A stretch of 30,945 nucleotides of DNA, taken from positions 1-30,945 of the forward strand of contig CAYODJ010000025.1 in NCBI GenBank assembly GCA_964402715.1, given 5' to 3'. Below are positions 1 through 10,165 of this stretch, piece by piece; the stretch's first letter is position 1, and every line of letters begins with the position of its first letter. This DNA comes from CALXOD01 sp964402715 (lineage in GTDB: Bacteria; Verrucomicrobiota; Lentisphaeria; Victivallales; Victivallaceae). A program made the translations under genes and the position numbers. Below the pieces are notes generated by a model that did not search any database, was not told the origin of the DNA, and saw only the letters and a program-made list of their open reading frames with translations.

Positions 1-3000
1 ACAGGCCTTTTTCAAGTGCCTCTCAGGAAATTTGCGCAATTCGTGGGACGTTATCATTTTTTCGCCGGAGGGAGTAATACTATTCCCAGTGTCAGTGCTG
101 ATTCCGCCCAGCTCCGGGGGGCTTATGCGTGAATCCGGCCCTGAGACAGAGGCATTGACTGAGGAGGCCAAGTCTCCCGGGGCGTAACCTTGGTCCGGCA
201 ATGCCTCGAACGTTGTCAGCCTGTGGTCGTGGTAATTTGTGTTTTCTCCGAAATGTTTGACCACCATTCTCGCGTTGTAGATCTTCCCGTCCTCTAAGCA
301 CACCGACACGTTGAAGATTGAAATTCTGTCCCCCGATCTGCCTGTTTGCGTGGTCAGGTCTTTTTCGTATTTTGCATTGATCAGCATTTGATCAATAAGC
401 GGCAGTGTCATATATTCAGAAGAATAATTTTTCCATGTGCGGGGAATATGATTCAATGCCTCCTGTAATCCTGTTCTAGGAATGAAAATCTTCCATCCCC
501 TGTCAAGATTGACAGGTTTCGGTTTGCCCCTATAAAAATTCTTCGACCCTTTCCTCAATCTCTCCAGATTTTCAGATCGCAGGAGCGCGTCCAGCCTCCG
601 CTTGTCGTCGGCTATGTCCCCTGGCAGGCTGTAGATGTCCACCCCCGTCTCGTCCAGTATCCGGTTGCGCATCCTGACGCGCTCCGGATCCGGCATGTCG
701 CGGTGCAGACGGTCGAACAGAGCCTTTACTTTCTCGTAGCTGTCCAGTGTCAGGCTCGCCAGCTTACGCGCCACGCCCTCGCGCCCCCACTCCGTGCCGG
801 CGAAAACATGCTTCAGCTCCAGTTTCGTCCGCTTCTCCGGATCCAGCGACGCGAACACACTGCTGTTCATCAGATGGCGGCGCACCAGGCCGGCCACGTG
901 ACGGTCGCTGTGCTCCGTGTCGTTCAGCACCATGTCGACGGCCTGATCCACGCCGCCCTGACGCAGGATCCAATCCACCGCTTTCCGATCCCACTCCGCC
1001 ACCGACTCCGGAGTGTAGCCTTTGCCCAGCTCGGCGGCGTACTCGGCGCGGATCCTCGCGTCCGTCTCCACGGGATTCACCTGACTGCGGTCGGAAAGGG
1101 AATATGCGGCGTGATCATCAACTCTTATATCATTGTCCGAGAAAGCGACGTAGTTGCGCACGCCGGATTTGCCGCCCGGATAAGTGATCCCGTCTATCCC
1201 GGCGCGGTACAGAAACTCGCTCGCAGCCTGCGGGGAGCCTAGTAGATATTCGAGTTCGTCGTAAATAAACTCGCCCGTTCGAGATAAATGACTTCCGTCA
1301 AACACAGATTTTCTATAAAGTCCTCTTTCTGACTGAGGAACCTCGTCCGGTGCCAAAATTGCCTGAAAACTTAGCCGGCGGATATTTTTTTGTTGCTCCC
1401 GAAAGGATTTTTTTTGACGGTTTTCCGGTTTGGAGAGCAACTCGGTCATTTTCTGCTCTTCAATATTCCGGTCTTTATCCAGCCACAGTCCCTCTTTTTT
1501 CAACTGCTCAGCAATCAGCCGCCCCTGTTCCGGCGAAATTTTTTCGTACCAGTCGATCAGGTTCTCCTTTTTGTCCGGCCAGAAAGTCTGTTTGTAGACG
1601 TGACGCCCCATGTCGGTTGAAAACGTATTACGCTTGTCTTGCAGGAACTCCACCCCTTTGAGATAATCCGAATATTCATCTCGGAAATCAGCAAGGCCCT
1701 CCACTTCTTTTGCCGCCTGCCGCAGAGAATCCTGCGCTTTCTCCCGATTGCCGTCTTGAGTCCAAATCGCGCACAGGACGTTCCAGTACCACCTCGGCAT
1801 CGCAGCATCGGCAAGATCTTTGACAGCATACGTCTTTCCGTTCACCGTCACTTTCGCGACATTGTCTTTCCGCTCCGCATCGTTCTGTGCGTACCACCGT
1901 GCGACCTCCGGATTGTCCGACGCATAGAGCCCCCAGCCGTAGATTTGCGATCCTTCGCCCGTGTTGACGTAGTGCAGACTGGGTTTGCCCCCCTCCCACT
2001 CCACGCCGCTGCCGGTGTAGACTGTCTTGGAGTACTCCGCGATAGGCTCGGAATTTTCCTGATTTTTTTGAGAACCAGGGGTTGAATCGCCGCCGGATCG
2101 GTGTATACTCTCATCAGCGGTCGGGGTTGCGGCTTGGCGCGATAACCCCGGCGAGCCCTCCGCAGTTGCCAAGTACAACGGGATAACCGATTTCAGGTGT
2201 TCGTACTCTTCCGCATTGCGCCGTCTTCCATCGCGATCCCTCACGCCGTACTGCGCGATCAACCGGTTTTCAGGTTCAACCAGCCTGCGGGCGACATACC
2301 CGTCCGTCGGTTCAAAATGAGTCCACGGCAGCAGTCTCCCGTCGGCGTCGCTGGCCACTACCACCACATGGTTCTTGTCCACTTTCCGGCAGAAGTATAT
2401 GCGAGGCTGCCCGTCCGGAGTCATGCCGAGAATGCGCCGATCATATTTCCGCAGCGTGTCTTCGATACGGGGAAACAGTTTTAGAAATTCCGCAGAAAAA
2501 CTTTCCTTGTACACTCCGCCCGCAGTGGTTCTCTTCACCGCAAAGTGCTGGATGTAGTCGCTCAGACTTCCGCCGTCGGCGGGCATGAAATAGAAGTGCT
2601 CTCCCAGACTGTTGGTGATTTCCCTGCCCAGCGGAAAATCCTGATAGAACCTTTCCAGCACTTCCCGTTGCTTCCCGTGCAGCGACAGCGTCCCGTCCGC
2701 TATGCGTCCGTCAAGATATTTCCTGTATTCGTCGATGTCTTTCCGGAATTTTTCGGTTCCTGGTGTTGCATTGTCGGATTCAGGCGGTATATTGCCTCGA
2801 ACGCCGTAGGAGTGCTTCTCAGCAGCTGTGCCGTCGGCGGCCATGACGGGGGCTGAGTTACCCGTGATGTCCCAATCGCCGTAGGATTGTCTGCCAGTGA
2901 CTGCGCCTGCGGTATTGTTCGCGGGGACTGGCTTTCCCGCGACAACCCAATATAAATTTTCCTTGTCCTGCAGCTTCTTGGTGAATTTTCTCGGATGGAA

Positions 3001-6000
3001 ACTGACCGGACCCAGCTTGCCGGCGACGTCCGTCCCGATTGTGACGTCCAGAAATCCGTCGGCGTCCCGTATCCCCTCGTATTTCTTGCCGAAATTGATT
3101 CTGCCGTTTTCTTCGTAGAAGAAATCAGCGTCGGTCAGCACATCCTTGAACAGAAGTATGTTTTCAGCGCGAAACGACTGGTACCCCGCGATGTCGGTGA
3201 AGTCGATCTCCCCACGTTCGATCATCTGAATCGCCTCGGCCGCACTACGCGCCTTGGCGACGAATCCCTTGCGGACTCCGTCCGGCTTCTTCGCTATCAG
3301 ACGGAAAAAATGACCGGGCTTGAACGTGACGGTGTGTCCTGATACGGCCGTTATCGTCCTGCCGAGATACTCCCGCCTGTAGATGTCGTACAGCTCCTTT
3401 ACGCTGTTAAAATGCACTTTCGCCGGGCGCGGGTGTCCGGGCATGTTCCGGTAGTCATCCACGCTTTCCGGCCTGCTGTTGAGGGAGTAGAACGCGACGT
3501 TGCCGTTCTCTGTCTTCGTCTCAAGCGTCCTGAACAGATTGTCGAACACCTCCCGCACCGCCGGCATCTCGCTCCCCGTCGGATACGGATAATGCGATTC
3601 GGCGACCGTCCCCTCGGTGTCCGCCGCGCGGCGGCGGTCGTACTCCTCCTCGTCCAGAATATTGGCCAGATAGTCGCTGCTTCCGCCGGAGCTGCGGATC
3701 CTGTCCCGCACGTACGCCTCGAACGCACGCGCCGCCATCTCCCGGCCGGTGCTCCAGTACTTCTTCCCCCGCAGCGCGTCAAGCTTCCGCGAACGCTCCG
3801 GCATCCGGGTCCGCTCCCGCAGGGCGGAGAGGACTCTTCTGAACGCCGCGACGGTTTCCGGCCGGATCCCTCTAATCAGGGGTCCGTCCAGCCCCCGCTC
3901 GGAAAGAAATTCCCGGGCGGAGGCTCCCTTGCGCGAGAAGTAGTTGTCTATCGCGTGAAACCACTCGTGCGCCAGACTTCCCGCGCCGCGCGTCCGTGTC
4001 AGGTTGATGACGATTTGATCCGGCTCGTAGTGAGCCGAGGCCGCGCCGTTCCGCCCCCGCGCCCCGAACGCCAGTCCCAGCTCACCGTTGAGCGACAACG
4101 CCCGGGCGGGCACGCCGAGAACTCCCGCCAGATCCCGCAGCGCGTCGTAGGCGCGGTTCAGGCTGTCCTGCCGCTCCCGGGTCTTGCCCACCCAGTTGCC
4201 GAACTGCACGCCCCTGAATCCGAACGCCTCCTGGAACATCTCCGGCGTCACGTCCTTTCCCCGGCGGTAATCCTCTCCGATCCGTTCGCGGTTCAGCTCC
4301 CCGCGCTCCGAGGTGGCGCGGCGCATCTTCTCCCAGATTTCAGGCAGCTCCCTCCAGTGTTCGTCGAAATACTTCTTCGCCTCCTCCTCGGTGTCGAACT
4401 CCCGGAAAGGCACGGCCTCCCTGCTCGACAGCACCTTGCCGACAAAGTAACGCCCCCCGCCCGTCCTGCGGTTACGTACGACGTAGTATGTCAGCTTCTG
4501 CTCGGCGACGTCCTGCTTCTCCAGCGCCTCCAGGAGCTTCTCCCGGTTCTCGGCCAGATAGGCGTTCGCCTCCTCCACGGTGTCGAAACCCTTGATTAAG
4601 CGGGAGCCCTTGCGCCCTTTTTTGTAGGTAATCATATACGGCTTGCGGAGAAGCGAATTATAAATGACGCCGAGCCGCTCTTCCGGCTTCTCCCTGTTCC
4701 GACGCCGCGACTTCTCCGCCTCCTCGCGATGCTCGGCGAAATGCCGCTTCATGGCCGCGACGGCCTCTTCCTTGGTGTCGTAGAGCGGCGACCGCACTCC
4801 GCCCTCGCTTCTGAAATACCAGCCGCTGTGCTTGTCCGGCTGACTCTGGGAATAGATGCTTGACGCATGATGCAGACGGTAGCCCCCCGCCTCCGGCGAA
4901 TGGCCGAGAGCCTCGTACACGTCGATCATGCCGGAAATATCCTCGCTCTTTTCCCGTATCGCGTCGATCATCCGCCCGATTTTGTCGGACTGCGGGTTAT
5001 CCATGACGGCCATGGCGAACTCACGCGCCGCTTTCAAACTCATGAGATACAGAGCCATCCCCCAGCCGGTGCGCGGCTTCCTCCCTATCTCGTCGCGCAT
5101 GGCGTGAACGGCTGCGACCGCCTGCGGCGGCATGCCGGAGGCGATCAGCGCGTCGTAGTCCGGCTTCGGAAAAGCCTTCGACAGAGGCTGCGCCGCGAGA
5201 TCCTCGTCGGAGTCGGACACTCCCAGCGAGGCGAGGTATTTCCGCCAGTAGTCTTTTCTCGCGCCCTCCAGCTTCTCGCCGAAATCCTCGATGACTCCGC
5301 CCCGGGTCCCGCCGGATGACTTCTTCCGCGCTTTCTCCGCTTCGGCTTCCGCCTCCGCTTTCTCCTCCGCCCTTCTGCCGCTTTCCGGATCGTCGGCCAG
5401 CACGTCGGCCTTACCCTGATCCGAGCCGCCCCTCTGCTCCTGTTCGTCCGTCTGCACGGACTGCTTCTTCCCCTCTGTCCGCTTGTCGGTGTTTTTTTTC
5501 GTTTTTTCCGGCGTTTTTTCGTCGGAGACGCTTGATTTTTCGCCGGAGGGTGGTACAGTATCTTTCGAGCCGGTGAGAGGTGTAGAGACGCTTTGGGCGA
5601 TTGAGCGGGTGTCTTCATTGGCGCCGATGGAGGAACCACGCGCTGCAGTACTCCCGGCGTTTTTATACATGGTCACGGCGGCAAGCTTCTCCTGACCGCT
5701 TCTCACTTCTTCGATGTGGTAATAAATGTCCCCGCTCTTTTTCCTGTATCGAATCAGCGGTTTCCCTTGCGCATTTTTACCAATGAGCTTCGCTTTGTCG
5801 TAATGACGAACGATTTCCGGAATCAGCTGAAAATCCTCTGCCGTAACCGGCGGCTGCCCGGAGTGAATTTCATTGCTTTCCCCGTGCCGGGAAACGGCAT
5901 GACGGACGAATGACTCATCCATGCCATGCGCCTGGACCCCTTGAAGATTCAGCCCGGTATCCCGTTCAAGGCGGCTGCGCACATCCTCGTCAATCTGGGC

Positions 6001-8328
6001 GAAATTGACAAAGACCTTGTTGTGACCGCTCCGCGATGTCGCAATCCGGAACAGTTCGGCAATCGCATCCCGCACGTCCCTGAATTTTCGGAGCAGATTC
6101 CCGCTGAAAGTATCGTCCCGCTGTCCGCTTTCCGCCGGAGTTTCTGTGTTTTGCGGCTCAGGATTCGCCGCCTCCGTCCGCTCCGGCTGCTGAAACATGT
6201 CGATCTGCCCGGAATTCTCGTTCTCCAGCTGATCAAGGATGTCGCCCATGGACGGAGGCTTCTGTCCGAACATGTCTTTCGTGGAGAGATCCACCCGCCG
6301 CGCCAGTTCGGAGTACCGATTCAGATAGTCGCTTGTCTGCTTGACGCTTCTGGCGTTGCCCAGACGGCGCAGAATCCGCTCGGCCTCCATGGAGCGGCCT
6401 GAGTCGAACATGTCCTGCTGTCCGATGTAGTCGTCCAGCTTGCGTATGTTTCCAGCCCGCTGATGCTGCTTGTACTCAACAAGATCCTGCAGAGCGCGCG
6501 CAAGGTGAGGACGCAGATCGTAGCCGGGCTTGTCGTGAGAGATCTTCACAAGCCTCGCTCCGGCCGCCATCACGCCCTTGATTTGCTGCATGAGCCCGAG
6601 ATTCTCGCCGTTCTCGATCAGCGCGGTCACGGTCCGGCGCGAGTTCTCCACTCCGTCGAATATCGCCGCGAGGATCGCCCTGCGCACGCGCTGTATGGCT
6701 CTGTCGTTCGGAACGCCGTCGGAGTTGCGCAGACTTTCGTCGCCGACGGCGGCTATGAATGCGTTGACGAAATCCAGATTGGCGAAACTTGTCAGATCGT
6801 TGTCGTCGTCGATGTTGAGCAGACGCAGCAGGTTGTTGCGCTTGATTGTCCGAGCGTCCGCCTCGGCCTGCTCCGCATCGGTGCGCAGAAGCACGTTGCT
6901 CCTGTTGGAGTACTCCGCGAAAGCGACCGCATCCACGTCGCCCCTGATGCGGCGCACCAGCACCGGATGTTTCACCCCGTCGGAAATCGCGACGCCGTGA
7001 GCCGCCGCCCATCGGCGGACGGCGTCGAAATACCCGTCGGCGCGGCCGCCGGAAATCGCCAGACGGATCGCCTGAGTCCGTCCGTTGCCGCTCACGACCT
7101 GCCCCTTGGAATCCACCACCGGAGCTCCCGTGTCGGAGGTCGGACTGCTCAGCAGCATTTCCGGACGGAGCCGGGAGGCGATTGTCTGTATCTGCATCCG
7201 GCTTCCGGCGGTGTCCCTGTTGCGGGGCTGAAGCCTCTGGTCGTATCCGTCGCTGTCGCTGGTCGTCAGGTCGTCGGCGTCGACGACCTCGTAGGACACA
7301 CGTGCCGACATCTCGCCGTTCGGAGTGGTCACCGTGTCTTCAGCCGAGGCCGTGTCCGCCGGAGCCGGCCGACGATTCCCGTCGGCGCGTGTTTCAGTGC
7401 GCGTCTCAGTCCGGGACGGCTCGCGCCGCGTCCGCTTTCCGGACGGTTCCGCCTTTTCCGTGTCCTGCGCCGTCTGCGTCCGTGTCCCGCCCCCCTGCCG
7501 GCGGAGATTCTCTTCGGAGATGTAGGCGTAGTTTCCGCCCCTGACCTTGGGATCGGTCTTGTCGGTGACGAGTCTGTGCCCGGCGGGGACTCCCGGCGGA
7601 TTTCCGGGGACGACGCGCCATCCCGCCGGCACCGAGGTCACGACTTGTCTGCCGTTGAGACTGTCCGGCCGCGCCTCGTGCCGTATGCCGACTTTCCGGC
7701 TGCCGCTTTCGACCGCCGACCTGATGATTTTTTTCGCGCCCTCGTAGCTCACCGTGCGGCTCGGCCGCCAGTTCTCGTCGGGGGACTTCACCTGGTACTG
7801 ACCGTCGGCGCGTCTGAATATCTCCAGATCCCCGTGCGACGTGCCGATCAGCACCCTGCCGCCTTTGCTCAGATCGTCGACGAACTCGTCGGCGATCTCA
7901 CCGGCCAGCCTGGACAGGGACGGTACGCCGTCCCCGCCCCACGTCTTGTATCTGTCGAGGGAGAGAGCGTTCCCGTCCTCCCCGCCGTCGTCCCCCCTCC
8001 CCGTGTCCGGCAGTTCCGCCGGAGTTCCGGCGGAGTTCCTCCGGACTTCCTCCGGACTTCCGCCGGAAGTCCGCTGACTTGACTCCTGCGCCGGAGCATG
8101 CTGTTTCTCCTCCGGCGGCTGCGTGACCGCCTCCTGCGCCGGAGCGGCCGGCGTCGCCGGCGTGTTCTGCGGAGCGGGAGCTGTTTCGGCGGCGGAGTCG
8201 GAGTCACATCCGTAGTCGACTCCAGTCCTTTCTCCCGTCTCCGTACAACCCGCAGGGGAAAGGCCATCCTTTCCCGAAACACCTCTGTCTCCCGTAGCCG
8301 TCTTACCTGAAGAAACGGCTCTCGCGCT
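1..8328 (-). CDS. Giant polyvalent (LPD-type) mobile-element protein, C-terminus beyond the window
   Basis: No stop codon occurs in this minus-strand frame from 8328 to the left edge (2,776 codons). Modules in reading order: S/T/P-rich start; DdrB/ParB-like domain about 7300-6650 (VVSGNGRTQAIRLA); PBECR nuclease-like domain about 6020-5660 (RHGESNEI, GQPPVTAEDF, TMYK); charged linker; three DTxEEA repeats about 4840-4340; an LPD domain about 4280-3920 (FGFRGVQFGNWV, LGLAFGARG, HEWFH at 3969-3955); an unassigned domain about 3420-2960; another possible nuclease-like domain about 2570-2230; an ADP-ribosyltransferase domain about 2050-1100 (GEGSQIYGWGLYAS, then AGIDGITYPGG and NYVAF); and an LPD3-like domain about 520-205. 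Such proteins are known from phages and conjugative elements, where they are thought to be delivered with the DNA as effectors. The first in-frame ATG is at 7311, inside similar-looking coding sequence, so the true N-terminus must lie upstream, perhaps in the frame of the 9596 ORF. Domain names are from recalled motifs. Confidence 0.85.
5479..6137 (-). repeat. PBECR-domain duplication, copy A
   Basis: This 659-bp segment pairs with 8757-9415 at a constant offset of 3278. Positions 5660-6039 (380 bp) match copy B base for base. Differences lie in the flanks, for example the TPLTGSKD versus TPLTGLKS linker. The copy encodes the PBECR nuclease-like domain plus its S/T-rich tail. Confidence 0.95.
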
Positions 8329-9596
8329 TTACTCGTGAAGTCATGGAGCACCTGGGACAACTGACTGTTTGTCATGTTTCGGACGTGGCGTTCCCATGCC
8401 CTTTGCAGTCGTTCGAAAACCAGCACCGGAGTGCTGAAATTGTCAGGATCCCATCGCTCCGCCCATTCTTCATTTTCAACGTTGTCCATACCCGTTTGAG
8501 AAGTATATCTGGGTGCTCTCTCCATAACACTCTTCGGCACATGTCCGATATATGAATCTCTGAAGAAAGTCGTTCCGTCTTCGCAGGACACCATGTCTCC
8601 GTCGATCTGATCGACTCTTCTGGAATTGATTTTCCATTGATCAAGGAATTGGTTGACAAACAAAATCTTGTCGCCCACTTGGAGCCGGCTGTAGTCATAG
8701 ACGATAACGTCGTCTTCCGCCTCGGCGGGAGGCCGCCCGGCTTTCTTCTCCTCCGTCCGCTTATCGGTGCTTTTTTTCGTATTTTCCGACGTTTTTTCGT
8801 CGGAGACGCTTGACTTTTCGCCGGAGGGTGTTATGTTACTCTTCAAGCCGGTGAGAGGTGTAGAGACGCTTCGGGCGTTCAAGCGGGTGTCTTCATTGGC
8901 GCCGATGGAGGAACCACGCGCTGCAGTGCTCCCGGCATTTTTATACATGGTCACGGCGGCAAGCTTCTCCTGACCGCTTCTCACTTCTTCGATGTGGTAA
9001 TAAATGTCCCCGCTCTTTTTCCTGTATCGAATCAGCGGTTTCCCTTGCGCATTTTTACCAATGAGCTTCGCTTTGTCGTAATGACGAACGATTTCCGGAA
9101 TCAGCTGAAAATCCTCTGCCGTAACCGGCGGCTGCCCGGAGTGAATTTCATTGCTTTCCCCGTGCCGGGAAACGGCATGACGGACGAATGACTCATCCAT
9201 GCCATGCGCCTGGACCCCTTGAAGATTCAGCCCGGTATCCCGTTCAAGGCGGCTGCGCACATCCTCGTCAATCTGGGCGAAATTGACAAAGACCTTGTTG
9301 TGACCGCTCCGCGATGTTGCAATCCGGAACAGTTCGGAAATCGCATCCCGCACGTTCCTGAATTTTCGGAGCAGATTCCCGCTGAAAGTATCGTCCCGTT
9401 GTCCGGATTCCTCCGGGGTCTCATTGATGCCATGCACCGCCGGCGACAGGTCCTGCAGACCGGAGATGTCCACGTCCTCCCCGTGTCCGGCAGTTCCGCC
9501 GGTTGACTCCGGTGTCGGCGCATGCTGTTTCTCCGGCGGCGGCGTGACCGCCTCCTGCGTCGGCACGGCCGCAACCTGCGCTCCTAATCTCGCCAT
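7869..9596 (-). CDS. Upstream polyvalent-protein segment with a second PBECR domain, frame-disrupted at its 3' end
   Basis: This 575-codon ORF starts at ATG 9596. The frame is open up to a TAG at 9689-9687, so a non-ATG start further upstream is possible. The ribosome binding site at 9596 is weak. Residues 1-60 are a P/T-rich stretch (PTQEAVTPPPEKQHAP). Residues about 100-220 are a PBECR domain nearly identical to the one encoded at 6020-5660. A linker with TPSGEK follows, then an unassigned domain (GDKILFVNQFLDQWKI, HDFTSKAREPF). From about residue 460 the ORF becomes arginine-rich low-complexity sequence. That stretch is the out-of-frame shadow of the giant ORF, which reads PAQEAVTQPPEEKQHAP there, matching this ORF's own start. 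The last ~115 codons are therefore probably not real coding. The natural product is either fused to the giant protein by a frameshift or is a separate, now truncated paralogue. Confidence 0.65.
   Translation of the reverse strand: MARLGAQVAAVPTQEAVTPPPEKQHAPTPESTGGTAGHGEDVDISGLQDLSPAVHGINETPEESGQRDDTFSGNLLRKFRNVRDAISELFRIATSRSGHNKVFVNFAQIDEDVRSRLERDTGLNLQGVQAHGMDESFVRHAVSRHGESNEIHSGQPPVTAEDFQLIPEIVRHYDKAKLIGKNAQGKPLIRYRKKSGDIYYHIEEVRSGQEKLAAVTMYKNAGSTAARGSSIGANEDTRLNARSVSTPLTGLKSNITPSGEKSSVSDEKTSENTKKSTDKRTEEKKAGRPPAEAEDDVIVYDYSRLQVGDKILFVNQFLDQWKINSRRVDQIDGDMVSCEDGTTFFRDSYIGHVPKSVMERAPRYTSQTGMDNVENEEWAERWDPDNFSTPVLVFERLQRAWERHVRNMTNSQLSQVLHDFTSKAREPFLQVRRLRETEVFRERMAFPLRVVRRREKGLESTTDVTPTPPPKQLPLRRTRRRRRPLRRRRRSRSRRRRNSMLRRRSQVSGLPAEVRRKSGGTPPELRRNCRTRGGGTTAGRTGTLSPSTDTRRGAGTAYRPCPGWPVRSPTSSSTI
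8020..8074. repeat. Five tandem copies of an 11-bp unit
   Basis: The units are 8020-8030, 8031-8041, 8042-8052, 8053-8063 and 8064-8074, with consensus cggaSttccKS. A 12-bp relative (8008-8019) precedes them. They lie in the coding sequence for the S/G/P-rich start of the giant ORF. Eleven is not a multiple of three, so gain or loss of one unit would shift the frame. The homologous stretch near 9495-9515 has the 12-bp unit but no tandem units. Confidence 0.9.
8757..9415 (-). repeat. PBECR-domain duplication, copy B
   Basis: This is the partner of 5479-6137. Positions 8938-9317 are identical to 5660-6039. The offset of 3278 is not a multiple of three, so copy B is read in a different window frame from copy A, yet both encode the same protein sequence. 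That fits a frame change between the two copies. Confidence 0.95.
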
Positions 9597-9639
9597 GTCC
9601 GCCGCCTGTCCCGTCAGCAGGCTTTCTCCAGATCCCGGC

Positions 9640-9822
9640 TCAGCCGTTTCCTCCTTTGAACCTGTCCAGCTGTCTCCTGACCGCCGCTATGAACCCGTCG
9701 AACAGCATCATCAGCTTCTCGGCGAACGGAAAACCATTTGCGAGCGCCCTGTCCGTCGCCTGAGTTCACATCTCCGGATCCATGAACATGTCGCCCATCA
9801 GGCCGGCATGGAATTCCTTAGG
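9640..9822 (-). pseudogene. Decayed small element gene
   Basis: In one minus-strand frame this stretch reads as natural protein (KEFHAGLMGDMFMDPEM, a stop at 9768-9766, then RALANGFPFAEKLMMLF and AAVRRQLDRFKGGNG) and ends at TGA 9642-9640. A second stop at 9825-9823 precedes it. A plausible ribosome binding site near 9816 leads only to a 3-codon ORF (ATG CCG GCC TGA) in another frame. This looks like a small gene of about 55-60 codons carrying a frameshift and a nonsense change. I do not recognise the family. Confidence 0.45.
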
Positions 9823-9964
9823 TCATGTCCGCCCCCTCGCCGTAGATCGCTTCTTTTTCATTCCGTAGATCTTGGACATATAAACTTGAAAATTGAAAAT
9901 CCACTGCCACCTGCGGTGAGAAACCATCCTTCTCCAATAACAGCAGACTAACACGACTCAACAT
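9818..9964 (-). CDS. 48-aa small protein of unknown function at the element edge
   Basis: This short ORF starts with ATG at 9964 and ends with TAA at 9820-9818. A very good ribosome binding site (GGAGGAAATTAT before the ATG) supports it. The product begins MLSRVSLLLLEKDGF, is moderately acidic, ends YGEGADMT, and has no signal peptide or obvious domain. Its end runs into the decayed gene at 9822-9640, and the polyvalent gene follows, all on the minus strand. It may be the first gene of the element's transcript. A weak -10 (TACAAT, 9996-9991) lies upstream without a convincing -35. It is below common length cut-offs, so it could be missed or be a truncated remnant. Confidence 0.5.
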   Translation of the reverse strand: MLSRVSLLLLEKDGFSPQVAVDFQFSSLYVQDLRNEKEAIYGEGADMT

Positions 9965-10031
9965 ATAATTTCCTCCATCCGGCCATGAGTATTGTACGCA
10001 ATTTATCCGTAAGCCAAAAACATTCTCGTCA

Positions 10032-10059
10032 TTGACACAGAGCTATTAAATGCTATCTT
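10032..10059 (+). promoter_or_regulatory. Extended -10 promoter of the RND operon
   Basis: A perfect -35 (TTGACA, 10032-10037), a 16-bp spacer and an extended -10 (TGC then TATCTT, 10051-10059) are visible. Transcription would start near 10066, giving a leader of about 100 nt before the ATG at 10166. Confidence 0.65.
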
Positions 10060-10165
10060 AGGCAGGTGTCAGCCTTTGTTCCCCAAACTGAGAATTTTCC
10101 GACCAAAGCCTATAAGCCCGAAAATTGCCAATCGCATATCAAGCAAAGCAAGGGGTTACGTATTC

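Noticed and set aside
3412..4599. Plus-strand ORF of 395 codons
   Set aside because: It is antisense to the LPD/HEWFH part of the polyvalent gene, whose protein motifs are clear; the plus reading has none.
6463..8082. Long plus-strand ORF of 539 codons
   Set aside because: It is exactly antisense to the giant polyvalent frame, is rich in R, V and P as expected of a shadow in G+C-rich DNA, and has no recognisable domain or ribosome binding site.
10076..10165. Longer adaptor protein starting at TTG 10076
   Set aside because: The extra 30 residues are basic and not signal-like, the TTG lies only about 10 nt after the predicted transcription start, and ATG 10166 has a better ribosome binding site.
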